A stretch of 9,947 bases of DNA, from positions 1-9,947 of the forward strand of contig DFXC01000055.1 of assembly GCA_002383105.1 (NCBI GenBank), given 5' to 3'. Each line of letters opens with the position of its first letter. Within the stretch, counting starts at the first letter, position 1. The DNA is from Hyphomicrobiaceae bacterium UBA4118 (GTDB lineage Bacteria; Pseudomonadota; Alphaproteobacteria; Rhizobiales; Methyloligellaceae). The position numbers and the translations under genes were made by a program. The notes below the pieces were generated by a model, which was given only the letters and a program-made list of their open reading frames with translations, did no database searches and was not told where the DNA came from. Below, in pieces: positions 5,148-9,947 of this stretch.

Positions 5148-7223
5148 TTAAGCAACAAGAGAACGATCAGTTGGGGTCTTGTCAGAGTCGGGCACGTCTG
5201 CTGCGGGCTCGCCGTAGTAGAAGCCTTGCACCTGGTCGCAGCCCCATTTCTTCAGCATCGCGGCTTGGCCCTCGGTCTCCACGCCCTCGGCGGTGATGGT
5301 CACGTTCAGCGACTGGCCAAGCCCGACAATGCTCGACACGATGGCGCTGGTTTGCGGGCTCGTGCCGAGGGTGTCGATGAAGGAGCGGTCGATCTTGATC
5401 TTCTTGACCGGGAAACGCGTGAGATAGCTCAAGCTCGAATAGCCGGTGCCGAAATCGTCCATGGCGATCGACACGCCGAGCTGATCGAGGCGCGTCAGCG
5501 TCTCCATGACCGACTCGGTGTTCTGCAGAAGTATGCCTTCGGTGATCTCGAGCTCGAGCCGATGCGCCTCGAGGCCCGTCTCGTTCAACACCCGGCGCAC
5601 CAGCCCGAGCACATCCTGGGTCTTGAACTGGGCGGGCGAGAGGTTGACGACAAGCGTGGTGTCGAGCGGCCAGGTGGTCGCGTAGGCACAGGCGGTCTTG
5701 AGAATCCATTCGCCGAGCGGCACGATCAGGCCGGTCTCCTCGGCGATTGGAAGGAAGGTCGTCGGCGGAATCTCGCCTTCCGAAGGATGCCACCAGCGCA
5801 CCAGCGCCTCGTAACCGGTCAGCCTGCCGTTCTCCAGGTCGAACTGGGGCTGATAGTCGAGATAAAGCTGATTCTTGCGCAGCGCGTTGCGCAGATCGTT
5901 CTCAAGGCGCCGCCGCTTCTGCAGCGCAGCATCCATCGCCGGCTCGAAGAAGCGGTAGGTGTTGCGTCCGTCCTCTTTCGCCCGGTAGAGCGCAAGGTCG
6001 GCGTGCTTCAGAAGCGTATCGGGAGGCTCGCGGTCGAGAGGACCGATGGCGATGCCGATGCTTGCCGAGCTGGTCACCTCGTGGCCGTTCACATGATAGG
6101 GCTCTCCGAGCGCGGTGCAGATGCGGCGGGCAAGCCGCATGGCATCCTCAGGCGCATCGAGATCCTCGGCCACGATGGCGAATTCGTCGCCACCCAGCCT
6201 GCCGACGAGATCGACCTCGCGGGTGCTCTCCTTCAGCCGCGCCGCCACCTCGGCGAGCAGCGCATCGCCGGTAGCGTGACCAAGCGTGTCGTTGACGTCC
6301 TTAAAGCGGTCGAGGTCGAGGCCGAACACCGCCATCAGGTGGCCGTGGCGCTTGCCGCGGGCGACCGCGCGGTCGAGATGCTGGTGGAGCTGCAGGCGGT
6401 TCGGCAAGCCGGTGAGCGAGTCGTGCATGGCGAGATAACGAATCTGATCCTCGGCGAGCCAGCGCTCGCGGATGCGCCGCGAGGCGATGGCCGCGGGCAC
6501 CGAGAAGCCCAGGACGATGAGCAGGCTTGTGGTCAGCGTCACCACCGTGAGCGCGACATTGGTCAGGGCGGCGGCGGCGGTCTGGTCGACGGCAAAAGCG
6601 TAAACGCGGGCGACCTTGCCGTCGTCCGTCATCGGCACGAAGGCGAGGCGGTTATGGGCGTCGCCAGGGATCGCCACCGTCCCGACGGCGTTGTCGTTGA
6701 CGGACTGCGCCAGGGCCGCGCCGCCGCCGCTCTCGCCGAGCATGGTCTGTAAGCTCGCCGGCGAAAGGTTGCCGCCGACGGCGAGCGTCGCTCCGTCGGG
6801 GGCGAGCACCGCGAAGCCGTCGAGCTTGCTCACAAATTCATTGTGCGTGCGGTAGATGTGGCTCAGGGCCCAACCCATGGTCAGCCGGTCGAGACCCTCG
6901 ATCAGGCTGAAGCCGTCGGTGTTGAACGTGGAATTGGTCGGCAGGCTCGCGCCCGCGCCCGATGGGCTAGCGACGTCGGCATTGAGCTTCGCTGCGTCGA
7001 GCACTTGCAGGTCCTTGTCGAGAAGCCGGGGGGAAGGGAATGCCTGCTCGCCGAGGCGCTTGTCGATCTCGGCCGCCCAGCTCAGCGCCGCCTCGCGCGC
7101 GTCTCTGGCCAGAACGTAATTGATGGTGGAGCGCCCCGACAGCACACCGGCAACGACGGTGAGCAAACCGAGGACCACAAGACCGGCCATCACTAACCGA
7201 TCCCGAGCGTCGACTTCAGCCAT
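5148..7223 (-). CDS. Membrane-anchored GGDEF-EAL cyclic-di-GMP enzyme
   Basis: Makes and/or breaks cyclic di-GMP; 691 residues. Layout: transmembrane helix (about 10-29), a periplasmic region of roughly 185 residues that I cannot assign to a named sensor domain, a second transmembrane helix (about 221-246), a GGDEF domain (about 255-425) and an EAL domain (about 435-675). The GGDEF motif is intact (344-348), and R335-x-x-D338 five residues upstream is a typical inhibitory I-site. In the EAL domain YEALVRW (471-477), N527, E559, DDFGTGYSS (589-597), K610, AEGVE (645-649) and QGF (666-668) are all present, so both activities look possible. The net direction cannot be read from sequence. A near-consensus CtrA box and a TATAAG element lie upstream. 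The methyltransferase gene follows by 64 bp. Confidence 0.95.
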   Translation of the reverse strand: MAEVDARDRLVMAGLVVLGLLTVVAGVLSGRSTINYVLARDAREAALSWAAEIDKRLGEQAFPSPRLLDKDLQVLDAAKLNADVASPSGAGASLPTNSTFNTDGFSLIEGLDRLTMGWALSHIYRTHNEFVSKLDGFAVLAPDGATLAVGGNLSPASLQTMLGESGGGAALAQSVNDNAVGTVAIPGDAHNRLAFVPMTDDGKVARVYAFAVDQTAAAALTNVALTVVTLTTSLLIVLGFSVPAAIASRRIRERWLAEDQIRYLAMHDSLTGLPNRLQLHQHLDRAVARGKRHGHLMAVFGLDLDRFKDVNDTLGHATGDALLAEVAARLKESTREVDLVGRLGGDEFAIVAEDLDAPEDAMRLARRICTALGEPYHVNGHEVTSSASIGIAIGPLDREPPDTLLKHADLALYRAKEDGRNTYRFFEPAMDAALQKRRRLENDLRNALRKNQLYLDYQPQFDLENGRLTGYEALVRWWHPSEGEIPPTTFLPIAEETGLIVPLGEWILKTACAYATTWPLDTTLVVNLSPAQFKTQDVLGLVRRVLNETGLEAHRLELEITEGILLQNTESVMETLTRLDQLGVSIAMDDFGTGYSSLSYLTRFPVKKIKIDRSFIDTLGTSPQTSAIVSSIVGLGQSLNVTITAEGVETEGQAAMLKKWGCDQVQGFYYGEPAADVPDSDKTPTDRSLVA

Positions 7224-7263
7224 TTGACGAGTTCCCCGTTAGCCGCCTGAGGATGAGAGGAGG

Positions 7264-7319
7264 CTTATACGGGGACGGCGTTAAGGCGCGCCCAACGTTT
7301 GCGGTAAACGCGAGGTTAA
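7264..7319 (-). promoter_or_regulatory. Candidate CtrA box and -10 element before the GGDEF-EAL gene
   Basis: Read on the minus strand, TTAA-N7-TTTAC spans 7319 to 7304, one base off the CtrA consensus TTAA-N7-TTAAC. A -10-like TATAAG (7269-7264) follows 34 bp downstream, 41 bp before the ATG. The left half of the box falls in the 8-bp palindrome GGTTAACC (7314-7321) just after the GNAT stop. The match is short enough to be chance, but CtrA control of motility and c-di-GMP genes is common in alphaproteobacteria. Confidence 0.3.
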
Positions 7320-7323
7320 CCCG

Positions 7324-7830
7324 TCAGGGGAAAGCGAACGCGACCTTGCGCAGCGACACCTCGCCGAAGCTCTCGGCGCCCTCGGCGACGGGCTTGCCGC
7401 CAAGGCGAAGATAAAAGGCGCAAGCGGAGTCGTTGTCGGCAAGCGCCCAGACCAGCAAACCTTTGAGCCTGAGCTCGGCGAGCCGCATGCGGGCGCCGTC
7501 GAACAGCTTTTCGCCAAGACCGAACCCTTGATAGATCGGATGGAGATAGAGCTCGAAGATCTCACCCTGAAACGGCGAGCGGCCGAGCCGGCAGCGGCCA
7601 TAAGTCACGTAACCGGCAGCCTCGCCGCCGAACTCGAGCACGAGAAGCGGCGTTCGCTTGCGCAGCGCGCTCTCCCACCAGCGAAGCCCGCGGCGCGCGA
7701 GCATGCGCTCAAGCGGGAGATGAGGGATGATGCCCTGATATGCATTTCGCCACGCCTCCTCGTAGGCAGCGGCGAGTGCCGGAGCGTCTTTCAGCCTCGC
7801 AGGTCTGATATGGACGACATCGACGGGCAT
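7324..7830 (-). CDS. GNAT family N-acetyltransferase
   Basis: Transfers an acetyl group from acetyl-CoA to an unknown amine or amino-acid substrate; cytoplasmic, 168 residues. The GNAT fold is clear: the N-terminal strand and helix IRPARLKDAPALAAAYEEAW (8-27), motif A IFELYLHPIYQGFGLG (91-106) with the acetyl-CoA loop Q101-G-F-G-L-G106, and motif B NDSACAFYLRLGG (133-145) with the usual tyrosine (Y140). N-terminal WRNAYQGIIP (27-36) is common in a broad, poorly characterised subgroup. The substrate cannot be inferred. No Shine-Dalgarno sequence is visible before the ATG. The gene ends 100 bp before the start of the GGDEF-EAL gene on the same strand and is divergent from the LprI-like remnant. 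Confidence 0.92.
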   Translation of the reverse strand: MPVDVVHIRPARLKDAPALAAAYEEAWRNAYQGIIPHLPLERMLARRGLRWWESALRKRTPLLVLEFGGEAAGYVTYGRCRLGRSPFQGEIFELYLHPIYQGFGLGEKLFDGARMRLAELRLKGLLVWALADNDSACAFYLRLGGKPVAEGAESFGEVSLRKVAFAFP

Positions 7831-7991
7831 GGCGTTAGCCTAGCGCAAACTCGTGGCGCGGGGCAAAGGGGTCCTCGTTATTATCCCGCGACGTTCAGAT
7901 ATAGGCTGGTTTCAGGCAGCGATGCGCGGGCATGATCGGGGCGGGCCAAGTTCACGACCGCGCCGTAGAGGCGACAAGAGAGTGGTCCTTG

Positions 7992-7997
7992 AGGAGG
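7992..7997 (+). promoter_or_regulatory. Strong Shine-Dalgarno before the LprI-like gene
   Basis: AGGAGG ends 5 nt before the ATG at 8003. It is the best ribosome-binding site in the window. It supports 8003 as a start that was once used, rather than a chance open frame. Confidence 0.7.
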
Positions 7998-8002
7998 GAA
8001 CG

Positions 8003-8330
8003 ATGCGAGGTCTGTTGGGTGCAGTATTGGCCTTGACGGTGATGTCCGCTCCATTCGGCGCTCAGGCGCAGGGCCAAGCTTCAGCTGCAAACATGCCAAG
8101 AAGGCAGCTGAGCGCATGGTCTGCAGCAGCGAGGAGCTGTCAGCTTTCGACCTTGAGCTAGCCGGTCTTTACGGCAGAACCCAGATCGAACTTCCCAAGT
8201 GGGACGCGCGCGCGGCGAAGAAAGAGCAGCGCGATTGGCTGCTCGACCGCGATGCTTGGGGTCCTGCCTCGAATGCATCTTGAATTCCTATCACCAGCGC
8301 ATCCAAGAGCTGCGCAATTGGCTGCACTAG
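8003..8330 (+). pseudogene. LprI/DUF1311-like secreted protein, two frameshifts
   Basis: Reading straight from ATG 8003 gives a signal peptide (MRGLLGAVLALTVMSAPFGA, then QAQ) followed by nonsense. The rest of the protein lies in the other two frames: from 8077, SFSCKHAKKAAERMVCSSEE through QRDWLLDRDA; from 8265, CLECILNSYHQRIQELRNWLH to TAG 8328-8330. Restoring one base near 8076 and one after 8258 gives a continuous 109-residue protein. The second repair recreates the family's RDACG-CLE cysteine motif exactly. The signal peptide, cysteine pairs, ELSAFDLELAGLY core and RI-EL ending fit the LprI-like family, periplasmic or lipoprotein proteins, some of which inhibit lysozyme. Both changes are single-base losses, so recent inactivation or two read errors are possible. 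The function here is unknown. Confidence 0.75.
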
Positions 8331-8350
8331 AGCATGGCCCGGACGTGAAG
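8327..8350 (+). repeat. Degraded half of the palindromic repeat, copy 3
   Basis: CTAGAGCATGGCCCGGA (8327-8343) matches the CTAGAGCATGATCCGGA half of copy 1 with two changes, and the following bases resemble the AAGTGGG of copy 2 loosely. The opposite arm is absent. It fills the 21-bp gap between the LprI-like remnant and typA, and its TAG is the stop codon of the remnant. Confidence 0.5.
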
Positions 8351-8351
8351 G

Positions 8352-9947
8352 TTAGGCAACATCCTCTGCCAGGCGCTGGCGTTCGGCCCTTTTGCGCTCG
8401 TTGGAATCGAGATGGCGCTTGCGCAGCCGAATGGACTTCGGGGTGACTTCGACCAGCTCGTCGTCCTGGATGTAGGCGAGCGCGCGCTCGAGCACCATGC
8501 GGAGCGGGGGCGTAAGGCGGACCGCCTCGTCCTTGGAGGTGGTGCGGATATTGGTGAGCTTCTTGCCCTTGAGCACGTTGACCTCGAGGTCGTTGTCGCG
8601 GGTGTGCTCGCCGACGATCATGCCGCGATAAACGCGCGTGCCGGGATCGATCATCATCGGCCCGCGGTCCTCGAGGTTCCATAGCGCGTAGGCCACCGCA
8701 TCGCCTGCTTCGGTCGAGATCAGGACGCCGTTGCGCCGCCCCTGGATCGGGCCCTTGTGGGGCGCATATTCGTGGAACAGGCGGTTCATGATGCCGGTGC
8801 CGCGCGTATCGGTGAGGAGCTCGCCCTGGTAGCCGATCAGCCCCCGCGTCGGCGCGTAGAACACGAGACGCTGGCGGCCGCCGCCCGATGGGCGCATCTC
8901 GACAAGCTCGGCTTTGCGCTCTGATAATTTCTGCACCACGATGCCGGCATGCTCCTCGTCGAGGTCGATGACCACCTCCTCGATGGGCTCGAGCAAAACG
9001 CCGCTTGAGTCGCGCCGCAAGAGGACCCTGGGGCGCGACACGCTGAGCTCGAAGCCCTCGCGCCGCATGGTCTCGATGAGAATTCCGAGCTGCAATTCGC
9101 CGCGGCCGGCCACCTCCATGGAGTCCCGCTCGTCGGACTCGGTGACGCGCAGGGCCACATTGCCTTCACCCTCGCGCAACAGTCGGTCTCGGATCATGCG
9201 GCCCGTCACCTTGGTGCCTTCGGTGCCGGCCAGAGGGGAATCGTTGACCCGGAAGGTCATCGACAGGGTGGGCGGGTCGATCGGCTGGGCCGGAAGCGGC
9301 TCCATCACCTCGGGCGCGCAAATGGTGTGGGCGACGGTCGCATCGGGGAGCCCTGCCAGCGAGACGATGTCCCCGGCCGTGGCCTCCTCGAGGCCCACCC
9401 GCTCCAGTCCACGGAAGGCAAGCACCTTCGACACGCGGCCCTGCTCGACCAGATTGCCGTCATGGTCGAGCGCCTTGACCGCCTGATTGGGCGCGATGGA
9501 GCCAGAGGTGATGCGGCCGGTGACGATGCGGCCGAGATAGGGATTGGCCTCCAGGATGGTGCCGAGCAGCCGGAAGGGACCCTCCTCGACCTTGGGCGGC
9601 GCCACATGTTCGAGGACGAGAGCGAACAGCGGCTGCATGCCGGCGTCCTTCGGACCTTCCGGGCTCGCCGCCATCCAGCCTTCCTTGGCCGAACCAAAGA
9701 GGATGGGAAAATCGAGCTGCTGGTTGCTCGCATCAAGCGCCGCGAACAGGTCGAACACCTCGTTCACGACCTCCTCCGGCCTCGCGTCGGCGCGGTCGAC
9801 CTTGTTGATGACGACGATCGGCTTGAGCCCCATCTTGAGCGCTTTCGACACCACGAACTTGGTCTGGGGCAGCGGGCCTTCGGCGGCGTCGACCAGCACC
9901 AAAGCACCGTCGACCATGCCGAGGATGCGCTCGACCTCGCCGCCGAA
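8352..9947 (-). CDS. typA: TypA/BipA ribosome-associated GTPase (5' end off window)
   Basis: Translational GTPase related to EF-G and LepA that binds the 70S ribosome and supports ribosome assembly and growth under stress. 531 codons are visible. The frame stays open to the right edge, beginning FGGEVERILGMVDGALVLVD, just after where the G3 DxPGH motif would lie. The P-loop, switch I and start codon, about 75 residues, are therefore outside the window. In fragment numbering, G4 NKVD is at 48-51, G5 SAK at 86-88, the beta-barrel domain about 118-205 and GRGELQLGIL at 281-290. The BipA-specific C-terminal domain contains GLIGYQGELLTDTRGTG (369-385), HEYAPHKG (392-399) and the loop KKLTNIR (462-468). 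The tail is basic, and the stop is TAA at 8354-8352. Nothing looks damaged in the visible part. Confidence 0.97.
   Translation of the reverse strand, partial: FGGEVERILGMVDGALVLVDAAEGPLPQTKFVVSKALKMGLKPIVVINKVDRADARPEEVVNEVFDLFAALDASNQQLDFPILFGSAKEGWMAASPEGPKDAGMQPLFALVLEHVAPPKVEEGPFRLLGTILEANPYLGRIVTGRITSGSIAPNQAVKALDHDGNLVEQGRVSKVLAFRGLERVGLEEATAGDIVSLAGLPDATVAHTICAPEVMEPLPAQPIDPPTLSMTFRVNDSPLAGTEGTKVTGRMIRDRLLREGEGNVALRVTESDERDSMEVAGRGELQLGILIETMRREGFELSVSRPRVLLRRDSSGVLLEPIEEVVIDLDEEHAGIVVQKLSERKAELVEMRPSGGGRQRLVFYAPTRGLIGYQGELLTDTRGTGIMNRLFHEYAPHKGPIQGRRNGVLISTEAGDAVAYALWNLEDRGPMMIDPGTRVYRGMIVGEHTRDNDLEVNVLKGKKLTNIRTTSKDEAVRLTPPLRMVLERALAYIQDDELVEVTPKSIRLRKRHLDSNERKRAERQRLAEDVA

Noticed and set aside
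5226..6752. 508-codon open frame on the plus strand
   Set aside because: It lies wholly antisense to the GGDEF-EAL gene, whose domains and catalytic residues are unmistakable. Long antisense openings are expected in GC-rich coding DNA, and its residues show no recognisable motif.
7930..7937. GCATGATC as a fourth copy of the palindrome
   Set aside because: Only the 8-bp core is present. No opposite arm or flanking CCGGA is nearby, so chance is the simpler explanation.
1..9947. tRNA or rRNA genes, CRISPR arrays, transposases, phage or defence genes
   Set aside because: I looked for clover-leaf patterns, regularly spaced repeats, DDE or recombinase motifs and known defence domains and found none. 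Every large open region is explained by the genes listed.

Overview
The window comes from a high-GC genome, most likely an alphaproteobacterium of the Hyphomicrobiales (Rhizobiales). Three things point there. The housekeeping genes (nth beside a DUF2244 gene, then a short-form gpmA and dapB) have typical alphaproteobacterial sequences. An intergenic palindrome with the core GAGCATGATC / GATCATGCTC, of a type I associate with this order, occurs twice intact and once degraded. A near-consensus CtrA box lies upstream of the c-di-GMP gene. I cannot name the genus.

Left part (1-3072), housekeeping. nth (endonuclease III) lies on the minus strand. A small membrane protein gene (DUF2244) lies divergently on the plus strand, with the first palindrome between them. 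gpmA runs convergently into the DUF2244 gene, and their stop codons share a CTAG. dapB lies 188 bp upstream of gpmA on the same strand. Roles: DNA base-excision repair, glycolysis and lysine/diaminopimelate synthesis.

Middle part (3073-5083), the accessory part. A roughly 340-bp intergenic stretch holds one possible 52-residue ORF and some inverted repeats. It is followed by a type III polyketide synthase (plus strand) with a complete Cys-His-Asn triad. An isoprenylcysteine-carboxyl-methyltransferase-like membrane protein faces it on the minus strand. In other bacteria these two families cooperate to make and O-methylate long-chain alkylpyrones or alkylresorcinols. Here they are convergent, separated only by the second palindrome.

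Right part (5084-9947). A membrane-anchored GGDEF-EAL protein with both catalytic sites apparently intact sits 64 bp upstream of the methyltransferase gene on the same strand. Next come a GNAT acetyltransferase gene (minus) and a short secreted LprI/DUF1311-like gene (plus) broken by two single-base losses. The window ends in the C-terminal seven-eighths of typA/bipA (minus), which runs off the right edge. A degraded third palindrome lies between the broken gene and typA.

Overall this is mostly ordinary chromosome. I see no convincing new multi-gene defence or mobile system. The points worth following are the PKS/methyltransferase pair next to a c-di-GMP enzyme, the double-frameshifted LprI-like gene, and palindromes whose TAG serves as a neighbour's stop codon.
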